From: Stutzerimonas xanthomarina
Lineage (GTDB): Bacteria; Pseudomonadota; Gammaproteobacteria; Pseudomonadales; Pseudomonadaceae
Direction of reading: 5' to 3'
Length of the DNA: 64,000 bases
NCBI RefSeq assembly: GCF_003935375.1
Contig: NZ_RHQM01000017.1
Location: 1 to 64,000 of the forward strand
The notes under the pieces were generated by a model, which did no database searches, had not been told where the DNA came from, and worked only from the letters and a program-made list of their open reading frames with translations. Within the stretch, counting starts at the first letter, position 1; the number at the start of each line of letters is the position of its first letter. Positions 1 through 8,557 of the stretch are shown here, piece by piece. Both the position numbers and the translations under genes were made by a program.

Positions 1-27
1 ATGTGAGAGTAGGTCATCGTCAAGCTC
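1..27 (+). rRNA. rrf: 5S ribosomal RNA, 3' end (partial)
   Basis: The first bases match the 3' end of Pseudomonas 5S rRNA, including GAGAGTAGG and the closing strand GTCATCGTCAAGC, which pairs with the 5' end of the molecule in the known structure. The gene starts before the window. A strong hairpin follows within 10 bases, as expected at the end of an rRNA operon. The exact 3' end is uncertain by a few bases. Confidence 0.85.
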
Positions 28-34
28 CTTTCCC

Positions 35-75
35 AAACCCCCGACCCGCGTAAGCTGGTCGGGGGTTTGCTTTTG
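35..75 (+). terminator. rRNA operon terminator
   Basis: A 12-bp perfect stem (35-46 with 57-68, AAACCCCCGACC / GGTCGGGGGTTT) has a 10-base loop and is followed by a short T-containing run. It lies directly after the 5S end. Confidence 0.85.
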
Positions 76-359
76 GGACAGAGAAAAGCACAAGGCGCTA
101 AGGCGGTGCTGGAATTGCCGATAGTGCAACTGAACTGCAGTTATCTTGTGCTGTTTTCGTCTGCCTGGAGCCGGTGGTGACCAACCACGTAGTCCTTTGC
201 AGTTCTCCGGCTCCACCGTGTGCCGTTAGTGCTTCAGCACTTCCACAGCCATTCATTCGCTCATCGGCCAGCATCTACAGCTGGTGTAATGCATGTGCCA
301 TGCTGTCAAAATGCGTAAAATCGCCCCTAAATCTGGCGACCAGACTGTGAGTCTATCTA
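76..359. other. Intergenic region before queD, no gene seen
   Basis: No convincing coding sequence in 284 bases. It contains a 9-bp inverted repeat (166-174 TGGAGCCGG with 207-215 CCGGCTCCA) that encloses a smaller GTGGT/ACCAC hairpin, and a short hairpin GTGC-TTCA-GCAC at 229-240. It could be a structured leader or a small RNA, but I recognise no known family. queD starts with GTG at 360 and has only a weak ribosome binding site. Confidence 0.4.
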
Positions 360-716
360 GTGGAAATATTCAAAGAGTTTACGTTTGAGTCAGCACATCG
401 TTTGCCGAATGTACCGCAGGGGCACAAATGTGGCCGACTGCACGGGCATTCTTTCCGGGTAGCGTTATATATCAGCGGTACGGTGGATCCCCATACGGGC
501 TGGATCCGTGATTTTGGTGAAATCAAGTCTGTCTTCAAGCCGTTGTATGAGCTACTGGATCACAATTATCTGAACGATATTCCTGGGTTAGAAAACCCTA
601 CAAGCGAGAATCTTGCGAAATGGATCTGGACTGAGCTCAAACCGCTTCTGCCTGAGCTTTCGCGCATCCGTATTCATGAAACCTGTACAAGCGGTTGTGA
701 ATACTGCGGCGATTAA
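360..716 (+). CDS. queD: 6-carboxy-5,6,7,8-tetrahydropterin synthase QueD
   Basis: 118 aa, the usual length for QueD. This enzyme converts dihydroneopterin triphosphate to 6-carboxytetrahydropterin in the queuosine/7-deazaguanine pathway, in the cytoplasm. Zinc-binding histidines are visible at H13, H28 and H30 (LHGHSF), the catalytic cysteine at C24 (GHKCG), and the Asp-His pair at D67-H68 (LLDHNY). The C-terminus carries [10 protein letters not shown], typical of the family. The start is a GTG at 360; no better in-frame start gives the conserved [13 protein letters not shown] opening. It appears to be a single-gene unit between the rRNA operon and a transporter gene. Confidence 0.93.
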   Translation: MEIFKEFTFESAHRLPNVPQGHKCGRLHGHSFRVALYISGTVDPHTGWIRDFGEIKSVFKPLYELLDHNYLNDIPGLENPTSENLAKWIWTELKPLLPELSRIRIHETCTSGCEYCGD

Positions 717-938
717 GCATTGCCCAGAGCGTGCGGTCTGATCATTCCTATGCTTGGCATCTATATCAGACAAAGGTGGGCTAAGTAGGCATTTGGGTAA
801 AGCATTCTCGTGCCAGCGCGTTGCCCAGGTAGATACGTGTAAGTTGCTTATCGTGCAGATCTGCTTTTGACACCCCAGTTCCGTTATTGCAGAGTACGGC
901 GTTTTTTCGCGACGTTTGTCGTTTGTATGGAGAGTTCA

Positions 939-2255
939 ATGAACGCAGTTGTTGCGGCTGTTGGCATCATGCTGATCCTGAGTCTTTGCCGCGTGCATGT
1001 AGTGGTCGCGCTCATCGCTGGAGCTATGGCTGGCGGTTTGATTGGTGGCTTGGGAATTGAGGGTAGCTTGGCGGCATTCAACAAGGGGCTAGGCGGTGGC
1101 GCAACAGTTGCCTTGTCTTATGCGTTGCTGGGTGCGTTTGCCGTTGCCATTGGAAAAAGCGGGTTGGCTCACGCCCTTGCTGACAAGGCGCTAGCTTTGG
1201 TTGGAAAGCAAGGAGCGCAAGGGGGCGGAGCGGTCAAGTGGATGATGATCGGCTTGCTGCTTGCCGTTGCTGTTTCTTCACAGAATATCCTTCCTATTCA
1301 TATCGCATTTATTCCCCTACTGGTTCCCCCGCTGCTTTTTGTGCTGTCGAAGATGAAGATCGATAGGCGTTTGATTGCATGTGTGCTCGCGTTCGGTCTG
1401 ATTACCCCGTATATGTTTCTCCCGGTCGGGTTCGGCAATATTTTCTTGAACGAGATCTTGCTGGCAAACGTTGCTAAAAGTGGCGTGGATGTAACTGGAA
1501 TCAAAGTCACGCAGGCAATGCTGATCCCCGCAATCGGGATGCTCGCGGGATTGCTGATTGCTTTTTATAGCTATCGAAAGCCCCGAGAATACGACCTCGT
1601 GCGTGTCGAGCAGCTTGAAAAAACTACAGTGACCTACAGTCCCCTCACGCTGCTGGTGGCTGCTGTCGCAGTTGCAGCGGCCTTCGTGATTCAGCTTTGG
1701 CTGGACTCGATGATACTTGGCGCGCTTGCTGGGTTCGTGATCTTTTCCGTTTCCGGCGTGGTGCGCTGGCGCGAAGCGGATGACCTGTTCACCGACGGGA
1801 TGAAGATGATGGCCATGATTGGCTTCATCATGATCGCGGCCGCTGGTTTTGCCGAGGTGATGCGTGAAACGGGCGAGGTCAAGTTGCTGGTAGACGCTTC
1901 GACTCAATGGATCGGCGACAGCAAGGCTGTCGGCGCGCTGTTGATGCTCCTGGTGGGATTGCTGGTAACTATCGGAATTGGGTCTTCTTTTTCCACAGTG
2001 CCGATCATTGCCGCGATTTTTGTTCCCCTAGGTGTCGAGCTGGGTTTTAGTCCGTTGGCGATCGTCAGTCTGGTCGGGACTGCCGGCGCGCTGGGCGATG
2101 GCGGTTCTCCCGCATCCGACTCCACTCTCGGTCCGACCGCCGGCTTGAATGCGGACGGTCAGCACAATCATATCTGGGATACTGTCGTGCCGACGTTTCT
2201 ACATTACAACCTGCCACTTCTGGCATTTGGTTGGTTGGCGGCAATGACGCTGTAA
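939..2255 (+). CDS. Na+/H+ antiporter family membrane protein
   Basis: 438 aa from the ATG at 939, which has GGAGAG at 929-934 in good position. An upstream in-frame TTG at 867 lies inside a perfect TTGACA hexamer (867-872), so it is more likely a -35 element than a start. The protein is strongly hydrophobic throughout, with about ten or more membrane segments, glycine-rich helices ([10 protein letters not shown]) and a polar [18 protein letters not shown] motif near residue 385 typical of NhaC/YuiF-like antiporter families. Substrate and direction of transport cannot be told from sequence; proton-coupled exchange of sodium or an organic acid is possible. It is probably transcribed alone. Confidence 0.72.
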   Translation: MNAVVAAVGIMLILSLCRVHVVVALIAGAMAGGLIGGLGIEGSLAAFNKGLGGGATVALSYALLGAFAVAIGKSGLAHALADKALALVGKQGAQGGGAVKWMMIGLLLAVAVSSQNILPIHIAFIPLLVPPLLFVLSKMKIDRRLIACVLAFGLITPYMFLPVGFGNIFLNEILLANVAKSGVDVTGIKVTQAMLIPAIGMLAGLLIAFYSYRKPREYDLVRVEQLEKTTVTYSPLTLLVAAVAVAAAFVIQLWLDSMILGALAGFVIFSVSGVVRWREADDLFTDGMKMMAMIGFIMIAAAGFAEVMRETGEVKLLVDASTQWIGDSKAVGALLMLLVGLLVTIGIGSSFSTVPIIAAIFVPLGVELGFSPLAIVSLVGTAGALGDGGSPASDSTLGPTAGLNADGQHNHIWDTVVPTFLHYNLPLLAFGWLAAMTL

Positions 2256-2263
2256 CGCATCAA

Positions 2264-2306
2264 ATTCAGTGTCAGCTGTACGCCTAACCCCGGCCTCACA
2301 CTGAAT
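2264..2306 (+). other. Hairpin after the antiporter gene
   Basis: A perfect 9-bp inverted repeat ATTCAGTGT / ACACTGAAT (2264-2272, 2298-2306) with a 25-base loop starts 9 bases after the antiporter stop codon. There is no T-run, so it may stabilise the 3' end of the mRNA rather than act as an intrinsic terminator. Confidence 0.4.
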
Positions 2307-2377
2307 CATCTGCCAGACCCGCACTCGTACCGTCGCTCGTTGACTAAACAGAACCAATCGCAGCGACAGGGTCAACA

Positions 2378-3427
2378 ATGGACAATTTGAGGCTCGAGCA
2401 GAAGGTCTTTCTTGCGCTGCTGGTGGTGGTGTCTCTGGCTTTTGGCTGGATCCTGCTGCCGTTCTATGGGGCAGTCTTCTGGGCGGTGATACTGGCGATC
2501 ATCTTCGCCCCCTTGCAGCGCTATCTTTACAGACGGTTTAGCCAGCGACGCAACCTGACAGCTCTGATCACCTTGCTAGTTTCGTTGCTGGTCGCCGTAC
2601 TGCCGGTGATTTTGATCGCCGGAATGCTGGTTCAAGAGGGGGCGATCCTCTACAAGCAGATCGAAAGTGGCGAGCTGGACATCGGCAGCTGGGTCGTCAA
2701 CTTCCGCGAGCTCCTGCCTCAATCGATCCAGCTGCAGCTTCAGCGCTTCGGTTTCGGTGACCTCGATTCCATGCGTGAACGGCTGGCCTCTGGGGCGCTC
2801 GAGGGAAGTCAGTTCCTCGCGACAAAAGCGTTCAGTTTTGGCCAGGGGACGTTCCAGTTTCTGGTCAGCTTCTTTGTCATGCTGTACCTGCTATTCTTCC
2901 TGATTCGCGACGGGCGTGATCTGGTGGCGCGTATCAGGAAGGCCATTCCGCTCAGCGATGCTCAGAAGCGGCGCCTGTTCAGCAAGTTCACGCGAGTCGT
3001 ACGCGCGACGGTAAAAGGAAACATTGTCGTCGCCGTTACCCAAGGAGCGCTCGGCGGAATCATCTTCGCCGTGCTTGGGATCTCCGGGGCGCTGCTGTGG
3101 GGCGTGCTGATGGCATTTCTGTCATTGTTGCCCGCTGTCGGGGCGGGCCTGATATGGACGCCGGTAGCCATCTATTTCCTGATGACCGGCGCGATCTGGC
3201 AGGGCGTGATACTCACGCTTTATGGTGTGCTGGTAATCGGCCTGGTGGACAACATCCTCAGACCGATTCTGGTTGGAAAGGATACAAAGATGCCGGACTA
3301 CGTCGTGCTTATCTCGACGCTGGGGGGGCTGGCATTGTTCGGACTGAATGGTTTCGTGATCGGCCCGCTGGTCGCGGCGCTATTCATATCGACCTGGGGC
3401 CTTTTCACCTCACCAGATGAGCCTTGA
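2378..3427 (+). CDS. AI-2E family transporter (PerM/YdiK-like)
   Basis: 349 aa integral membrane protein of the UPF0118/AI-2E exporter family, whose members usually have 340-370 aa. Two membrane segments occupy the first 50 residues, another pair lies near 60-85, an amphipathic soluble part spans about 90-150, and several helices fill the C-terminal half. The family motif region LVDNILRPILVGKDTKMPDYVVLISTLGG is recognisable around residues 289-315. AGGG precedes the ATG. Members export autoinducer-2, act as Na+/H+ antiporters, or are uncharacterised, so the substrate is unknown here. Confidence 0.85.
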   Translation: MDNLRLEQKVFLALLVVVSLAFGWILLPFYGAVFWAVILAIIFAPLQRYLYRRFSQRRNLTALITLLVSLLVAVLPVILIAGMLVQEGAILYKQIESGELDIGSWVVNFRELLPQSIQLQLQRFGFGDLDSMRERLASGALEGSQFLATKAFSFGQGTFQFLVSFFVMLYLLFFLIRDGRDLVARIRKAIPLSDAQKRRLFSKFTRVVRATVKGNIVVAVTQGALGGIIFAVLGISGALLWGVLMAFLSLLPAVGAGLIWTPVAIYFLMTGAIWQGVILTLYGVLVIGLVDNILRPILVGKDTKMPDYVVLISTLGGLALFGLNGFVIGPLVAALFISTWGLFTSPDEP

Positions 3428-3447
3428 GTGTGCTCAGTGGATTGATA

Positions 3448-3476
3448 GGGGGGCCAGCCTTGCGGCTTGGCCCCTC
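3448..3476. terminator. Hairpin between convergent genes
   Basis: GGGGCC at 3450-3455 pairs with GGCCCC at 3469-3474, extended by A-T and G-T pairs. It lies between the converging permease and phoX genes and probably ends both transcripts. There is no long T-run on either side. Confidence 0.5.
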
Positions 3477-3481
3477 CGCAG

Positions 3482-5476
3482 TTACATCAGGCGCTTTCCG
3501 TCGTCCCGCGTGACGATGACGGTTGCTGAGCGGGGTCTGCGACCCGGCCCGTCCGGCCACGTGCTCGTGTAGTTCGTCGCGGTCGAGTCTTCGCCAGGGT
3601 GCTGGATGTTGACGAACAGGGTCCGGAAGTCCGGTGTAGCTGTGATTCCGGTTACCTCAGCGCCCTGAGGCCCGACGAGAAACCGTTTGGTCTCACCGGT
3701 TCTGGGGTCGGAAACCAACATCTGATTGTTACCAAACGGCCCGCTGCGCAGTTGGCTACCGCTCATGTCAGTTTGAATCCACAGTCGACCCTCGTCGTCG
3801 AACCACAACCCATCCGGGCTGGCCATGATGTTGCTTTCATCCAGCGCTCGACCCTTCGGCCCCCGGCTGTTGTCCTGTGGCCCGGCAAGCAAATAGATAT
3901 CCCAGTTGAATCGCGTGCCTGCAAAGTCGCGGCTCGCTTCACGCCAGCGAATGATGTGACCAAATGCGTTTGGTGCTCGCGGATTGGAGGCGTCGGTTTC
4001 CTTGCGTCCGCTGTTGTTGGTGAGGGTGAAGTAGACCTCACCGCTATCTGGGTTAACCGCCCCCCATTCTGGGCGATCCATCTTGGTGGCTCCGACGATG
4101 TCGGCGGCCAGACGGGTGTTGATCAGGACTTCACCTTGATCGGCAAATTGAACGCCGGCGGTCTCGCAGGCCCGCTGGAAGGCCGGATCGGCATGATCGA
4201 GAGCGAGCCAGTCACCACTGCCGTCGGTGTTGAAACGCGCGACATAGAGAGTCCCCTCGTCCAGCAGCCGCCCATCGCTTCGCTGCGGCCGATAGCGGTC
4301 GCGGCTGACGTACTTGTAGATATATTCGTTCTGTGAATCGTCGCCGGAATAACAGACAACGGGGCGGCCCGGCCTGACGGGGGCAAACACCAGTCCTTCG
4401 TGGGCGAAACGGCCGAGGGCCGTGTGCTTGACTGGTGTTGAGTTCGGATCGAACGGATCTATCTCGACGATCCAGCCAAAGGTGTTGGGCTCGTTACGAT
4501 AATCCGCTTGTGGATCGGTCGCGATGCGCGAGGCGTTGAAGCGCTCGAACTCATCGCCGGCAACTGTCTCCCAGCCATAACGACCGCTACCGCGCACACC
4601 ATAGCGGCTAAGTTCACGAGGTAGGTCGCTGTCGGCGGTGGCGAAGTAACCTGCCCAGTTTTCCTCACAGGTGAGGTAGGTACCCCAAGGCGTATGCCCG
4701 TTGGCGCAGTTGTTAAGGGTTCCGCGGGTTGAGGTGCCGCTCGGGCTGTAGCGGGTGCGCATCAGCGCATGGCCGCGCGCGGGGCCTTCAATGCGCATCG
4801 GCGTGGCACCCGTAATGCGGCGGTTACGGGCTGTCGGCAAGACCGACCAATCGCCACGCGGGCCGCGGCGGATTTCTACTACCGAAACGCCGTGGGCGTT
4901 GATTTCCTTGCGGACCTCGTCGACATCGACACGCTTACCATCGACCACCGTCGGGCCGTTGGGGTGGAGCAAAGGCGCTTGAATGTATTCGTGATTTAGC
5001 ACCAGCAAGCCGTGATCGCTCTGGCGCCCGCCGAGTTTTGTGTTCATCGGGAAGAAATGCATTCCGTCGTGATGCATGCCGACTTGTTGAGCCTGGTCTT
5101 CGGCGCTATTGCTCGCGTCTTCCATCCAGGTCGGGTAGCTACCGGTAATTGGGGTGCCCCATGGAATGAAAGTGGTCGCGGAATAGCCAGCAGGAACGGT
5201 AATAGCATCGGCCCGCGTTACCGCCACTGGCGAAAACGGCAGACGGGTACGGCGTCGGAAGGGGAGGTCCTTGAGTCCTTGCGCGGATGGTTCAGCCGCT
5301 TGCGCAAGTCCGGGAATAGCCGCACCTAGAAAGGCCATGGCTCCCAGGGCTGCGCCGCCAACCACTACCTTTCGACGGCCAGCAGAGATCACATCCTGAA
5401 TGTGTGGGTTTGTCGAGTGGTTACTGTGCAACTCGTCCCCGTTGCCAAACAAAATGTCGTTGTTCTCAGTAGTCAC
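3482..5476 (-). CDS. phoX: PhoX family alkaline phosphatase, Tat-exported
   Basis: 664 aa of the DUF839/PhoX family: calcium- and iron-dependent periplasmic phosphatases that release phosphate from phosphomonoesters. A twin-arginine signal is present around residues 34-36 (GRRKVVVGG) followed by a hydrophobic run ending in AQAAE. Family hallmarks include the CANGHTPWGTYLTCEENW segment, the GRFAHEG motif and the C-terminal region with PEWGAVNP and TLTNN. The start is GTG at 5476, with GGAG seven bases upstream. A Pho-box-like site lies about 50 bases upstream, consistent with phosphate starvation control. A phosphatase of broader specificity is the alternative. Confidence 0.88.
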   Translation of the reverse strand: MTTENNDILFGNGDELHSNHSTNPHIQDVISAGRRKVVVGGAALGAMAFLGAAIPGLAQAAEPSAQGLKDLPFRRRTRLPFSPVAVTRADAITVPAGYSATTFIPWGTPITGSYPTWMEDASNSAEDQAQQVGMHHDGMHFFPMNTKLGGRQSDHGLLVLNHEYIQAPLLHPNGPTVVDGKRVDVDEVRKEINAHGVSVVEIRRGPRGDWSVLPTARNRRITGATPMRIEGPARGHALMRTRYSPSGTSTRGTLNNCANGHTPWGTYLTCEENWAGYFATADSDLPRELSRYGVRGSGRYGWETVAGDEFERFNASRIATDPQADYRNEPNTFGWIVEIDPFDPNSTPVKHTALGRFAHEGLVFAPVRPGRPVVCYSGDDSQNEYIYKYVSRDRYRPQRSDGRLLDEGTLYVARFNTDGSGDWLALDHADPAFQRACETAGVQFADQGEVLINTRLAADIVGATKMDRPEWGAVNPDSGEVYFTLTNNSGRKETDASNPRAPNAFGHIIRWREASRDFAGTRFNWDIYLLAGPQDNSRGPKGRALDESNIMASPDGLWFDDEGRLWIQTDMSGSQLRSGPFGNNQMLVSDPRTGETKRFLVGPQGAEVTGITATPDFRTLFVNIQHPGEDSTATNYTSTWPDGPGRRPRSATVIVTRDDGKRLM

Positions 5477-5527
5477 GGCGCAGCTCCATTACGATTTTTG
5501 TCGGAGCCATGACGCTAAATTCGATAT

Positions 5528-5545
5528 GCGACAACAGAATGACAG
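5528..5545 (-). promoter_or_regulatory. Putative Pho box upstream of phoX
   Basis: On the minus strand the sequence CTGTCATTCTGTTGTCGC has a perfect first Pho half-site (CTGTCAT) and a 4/7 match in the second, with the standard 4-base spacer. It lies 52 bases upstream of the phoX start. PhoB control of phoX genes is established in Pseudomonas; the site itself is inferred. Confidence 0.55.
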
Positions 5546-5598
5546 GTAGGGGTCGTGCCGACGAAATGTCGCCTCGTCTACGCAGTCTGCTTGCTCGC

Positions 5599-5631
5599 AA
5601 AAAAAAGCCTCGGCAGATGCCGAGGCTTTTT
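5599..5631 (-). terminator. aceA terminator
   Basis: A perfect 9-bp stem GCCTCGGCA / TGCCGAGGC (5607-5615, 5618-5626) has a 2-base spacer. On the minus strand it is followed by at least eight T residues. It lies between the aceA stop codon and the phoX promoter. Confidence 0.9.
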
Positions 5632-5669
5632 GTTAACACCTGCGGCCGGTGAGGGCCGCGAACCGATTC

Positions 5670-7265
5670 TTAGTGGAACTGGTTCATGGTGTTGTCTTTA
5701 CCGCTTGCCTTCAGAGCGGCTTCGCCAGCGAAGTACTCCTTGTGGTTGTCGCCGATGTCGGAACCAGCCATGTTCTGGTGCTTGACGCAGGCGATGCCCT
5801 GACGCAGTTCCTGACGCTGAACGCCCTTCACGTACGCCAGCATACCCTGGTCGGCGAAGTACCCCTTGGCCAGGTTGTCGGTGGACAGCGCGGCGGTGTG
5901 GTAGGTCGGCAGGGTGATCAGGTGGTGGAAGATGCCGGCGTGAGCCGAACCGTCGCGCTGGAAGGTACGGATCTTCTCGTCTGCAACCTGGGCCAGTTCG
6001 GTTTCGTCGTACTCGACGCTCATCAGCTTGGCGCGGTCGTAGGCGGAAACGTCTTTGCCTTCGGCGACGAACGCATCGAAGACCTGCTGACGGAAGTTCA
6101 GCGTCCAGTTGAACGACGGACTGTTGTTGTAGACCAGCTTGGCGTTCGGGATGGTCTTGCGGATTTCGTCAACCATGGCCGCGATCTGACCAACGTGCGG
6201 CTTCTCGGTTTCGATCCACAGCAGGTCAGCACCGTTCTGCAGCGAGGTGATGCAGTCCAGTACGCAGCGTGCTTCACCGGTGCCAGCGCGGAACTGGAAG
6301 AGGTTGGACGGCAGACGCTTCGGACGCAGCAGCTTGCCTTCGCGGTTCAGAACCACGTCACCGTTGTTCAGATCGGCAGCGGAGACTTCTTCACAATCCA
6401 GGAAGGAGTTGTACAGGTCGCCCAGGTCGCCCGGCTCTTTGGTCACGGCGATCTGCTTGGTCAGGCCGGCACCCAGGGAGTCGGTACGAGCAACGATCAC
6501 ACCGTTGTCGATGCCCAGCTCGAGGAAGGCGTAACGCACAGCTGCGATCTTGGCGAGGAAGTCGGCGTGGGGAACGGTCACTTTACCGTCCTGGTGGCCG
6601 CACTGCTTCTCGTCGGAAACCTGGTTCTCGATCTGGATGCAGCAAGCGCCTGCTTCGATCATGCGCTTGGCCAGCAGGTAGGTGGCTTCCGGGTTACCGA
6701 AGCCAGCGTCGATGTCGGCGATGATCGGTACGATGTGGGTTTCGTAGTTGTCGATCTGGTTCTGGATCTCGGCAGCCTTGGCGCTGTCGCCAGCTTCGCG
6801 AGCGGCGTCCAGAGCGGTGAACAGCAGGTCCAGCTCGCGGCTGTCAGCCTGACGCAGGAAGGTGTACAGCTCTTCGATCAGGTCGGAAACGGCAGTCTTC
6901 TCGTGCATGGATTGGTCCGGCAGCGGGCCGAACTCGGAGCGCAGAGCAGCAACCATCCAGCCGGACAGGTAGAGGTAACGCTTGTTGGTGGTCTTCAGGT
7001 GCTTCTTGATGGAGATCAGCTTCTGCTGACCGATGAAGCCGTGCCAGCAACCGAGGGACTGCGTGTAGACGGACGAGTCGGCGTCGTACTCGGCCATGTC
7101 CTTGCGCATGATGTCGGCGGTGTACTGAGCAATTTCCAGACCGGTCTTGAAGCGGTTCTGGGCGCGCATGCGAGCGACGGACTCAGGGTTGATGGCGGCC
7201 CAGCTGCTGCCGTATTGCTCTTTCAGGGCGGCAACTGCCTTGATGTCGTCTTGATATGCGGACAT
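5670..7265 (-). CDS. aceA: Isocitrate lyase
   Basis: 531 aa, the length of the long isocitrate lyase subfamily found in Pseudomonas. It cleaves isocitrate to succinate and glyoxylate, the first step of the glyoxylate shunt, needed for growth on acetate, fatty acids and ethanol. The active-site region reads KQCGHQDGK (the K-x-C-G-H signature). I chose the ATG at 7265 (MSAYQDD) rather than the TTG two codons upstream because AAGGA stands 6-7 bases before it. The gene is transcribed alone, with its own terminator and a long upstream region containing a candidate RccR-type operator. Ethanol oxidised by the PQQ enzymes encoded 45 kb away would yield acetate that needs this enzyme. Confidence 0.96.
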   Translation of the reverse strand: MSAYQDDIKAVAALKEQYGSSWAAINPESVARMRAQNRFKTGLEIAQYTADIMRKDMAEYDADSSVYTQSLGCWHGFIGQQKLISIKKHLKTTNKRYLYLSGWMVAALRSEFGPLPDQSMHEKTAVSDLIEELYTFLRQADSRELDLLFTALDAAREAGDSAKAAEIQNQIDNYETHIVPIIADIDAGFGNPEATYLLAKRMIEAGACCIQIENQVSDEKQCGHQDGKVTVPHADFLAKIAAVRYAFLELGIDNGVIVARTDSLGAGLTKQIAVTKEPGDLGDLYNSFLDCEEVSAADLNNGDVVLNREGKLLRPKRLPSNLFQFRAGTGEARCVLDCITSLQNGADLLWIETEKPHVGQIAAMVDEIRKTIPNAKLVYNNSPSFNWTLNFRQQVFDAFVAEGKDVSAYDRAKLMSVEYDETELAQVADEKIRTFQRDGSAHAGIFHHLITLPTYHTAALSTDNLAKGYFADQGMLAYVKGVQRQELRQGIACVKHQNMAGSDIGDNHKEYFAGEAALKASGKDNTMNQFH

Positions 7266-7654
7266 GTTCAATCCTTCAAAAATGAGTGTGGTTGAGCACC
7301 GACTTTTCCCACCGAAACCTACGTGCTATCGCTGATCATTGCGGGCAACACGCGGCAGAGCGTCGAAATATCGACCGGGACGAGGATTGAACCAAGAGAA
7401 GGGGGATACGACCGCCGGGCTGGTTCCGGTTGCTGCGCCCACAGCCGGCGTGGCTGCCGTGTGCGCTACAACAACGAGAAGCTGTCAGTCTGGCTGATGC
7501 GTCAATCGCTACCCCGTCCCTCAGGACGACTCGTTCCAGTCGCAACCTCGTCAGTCCGCCTTGTGGGCAGTACAGTCACGGAACGGCTCGGCTGGTTGGC
7601 TTGAGCACGCCCCGGAGACCCTTGCCAGGGCCCCTGGTTAGCGGGAGCGGGGCA
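7266..7654 (-). other. Long 5' leader of aceA, no gene seen
   Basis: About 390 bases between the candidate promoter and aceA. Short reading frames on both strands lack recognisable products and ribosome binding sites. Some local dyads are present, such as AGCGG/CCGCT at about 7640-7665. I see no known riboswitch. Confidence 0.35.
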
Positions 7655-7683
7655 ATAATGCTCCGCTGAAATTGCATCGTCAA
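7655..7683 (-). promoter_or_regulatory. Putative sigma-70 promoter for aceA
   Basis: On the minus strand TTGACG (7683-7678) is followed 17 bases later by CATTAT (7660-7655); with an 18-base spacer ATTATT is an alternative -10. It lies directly downstream of the palindrome at 7690-7715 and would give a leader of roughly 380 bases. Confidence 0.45.
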
Positions 7684-7689
7684 TCGTTT

Positions 7690-7715
7690 TGTAGTGTTTT
7701 TTTCGGGGCACTACA
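7690..7715. promoter_or_regulatory. Candidate RccR-type operator, TGTAGT-N14-ACTACA
   Basis: A perfect 7-bp inverted repeat, TGTAGTG at 7690-7696 and CACTACA at 7709-7715, flanks a T-rich spacer. RpiR-family regulators RccR and HexR of Pseudomonas bind TGTAGT/ACTACA-like dyads, and RccR controls glyoxylate-shunt genes including aceA. The site abuts the predicted -35 element. Confidence 0.5.
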
Positions 7716-7747
7716 TCGTGACGTGGCTGTCAGGGACCTGCTGATGT

Positions 7748-8557
7748 TCAGTCTAGAACATCGACCTTGAGGCGCATCGACAGGTTCTGGCCGCCCTGGG
7801 TGGAATAGCGACGTAACGTGCCTTGCTGCTCGGAGCTAGCGCTTTCATCGACGCCGCCGATGGTGATCCATTCACCGATTCGACCGCTTACCCGAGTGTC
7901 CGCATTCTGAACTTCCACCACGCCACCACTGCCTTGCGCAAGCCGGTCTCGGGTACTGCTTATGGTGACTTGCACCCGGTCGCCGTGCACTGTGGCGGTG
8001 GCGTAGAAGCCGCGGAGAACGTCGCGATATTGCGTTTGCTGGTAGATCTGGCCGTAGCCATCTGTGCCCTGGGTGGTCAGCGGCACACTCTGGCCCACCT
8101 GAATCAGCGCCGGATAACCCTCGCTGGCCTGAACCTGCTGAACGCCGCCATCCCTGCTGTTCGTGCTGCGGCGGATGATTCGCGCCCGATCACGCCCACC
8201 AATCTCTCCGCGTCCGGTTTCAAACTCCACGTCGCCGGAGCGTACCGAGCCGTCCACTTGATAGCCGCCTGCGGAGCTGCTGGCCGAGTCCTGAGTATCG
8301 ACACTGATGAGCAGACGCTTGGGCTCGACGTCCAGCTGATCGATCACCTGCCGCAGTTCGCTGATGAGCGCGTCCGGTGCATTGACGATCAGCTGGCTGC
8401 CGTAGGCTGTGACCCGTCCCTGACCACCGAGCACCGACTCCGCTACGGGAATAACGTCTTCGGCCATGCGGTTGTCGAGCTGAATGACTTCGGTCGCCGC
8501 TTGCAACGGAAGACAGATGCTGACAGCAACGGACAGCAGAAAGATTCGAGGGCTCAT
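7748..8557 (-). CDS. Secretin N-domain-like exported protein
   Basis: 269 aa with a signal peptide (residues 1-20, ending LQAATE). The first 100 residues, with VIQLDNRMAEDVIPVAESVLGG and LIVNAPDALISELRQVIDQLDVEPKRLLI, have the pattern of the short N-domain of secretins and NolW-like proteins. The C-terminal part includes GQSVPLTTQG and a segment like the start of a secretin barrel, but the full pore domain is missing. It overlaps the upstream gene by 4 bases (ATGA), so the two are translationally coupled. The same gene pair flanks aceA in P. aeruginosa. Its function is unknown; it is probably periplasmic. Confidence 0.75.
   Translation of the reverse strand: MSPRIFLLSVAVSICLPLQAATEVIQLDNRMAEDVIPVAESVLGGQGRVTAYGSQLIVNAPDALISELRQVIDQLDVEPKRLLISVDTQDSASSSAGGYQVDGSVRSGDVEFETGRGEIGGRDRARIIRRSTNSRDGGVQQVQASEGYPALIQVGQSVPLTTQGTDGYGQIYQQTQYRDVLRGFYATATVHGDRVQVTISSTRDRLAQGSGGVVEVQNADTRVSGRIGEWITIGGVDESASSEQQGTLRRYSTQGGQNLSMRLKVDVLD

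Noticed and set aside
76-359. preQ1 riboswitch before queD
   Set aside because: The hairpins do not match the compact preQ1-I pseudoknot or other classes I can recall, and they are far from the start codon.
867-938. N-terminal extension of the antiporter from a TTG
   Set aside because: The TTG is part of a perfect TTGACA hexamer, the extension is not membrane-like, and the ATG at 939 has a good ribosome binding site.
5649-7295. Long open frame antisense to aceA
   Set aside because: It mirrors the aceA codons, has Val/Gly-rich composition typical of high-GC antisense frames, and no recognisable motif.
7336-7711. Short minus-strand frames in the aceA leader
   Set aside because: No ribosome binding sites, no conserved motifs, and overlap with the candidate promoter and operator.
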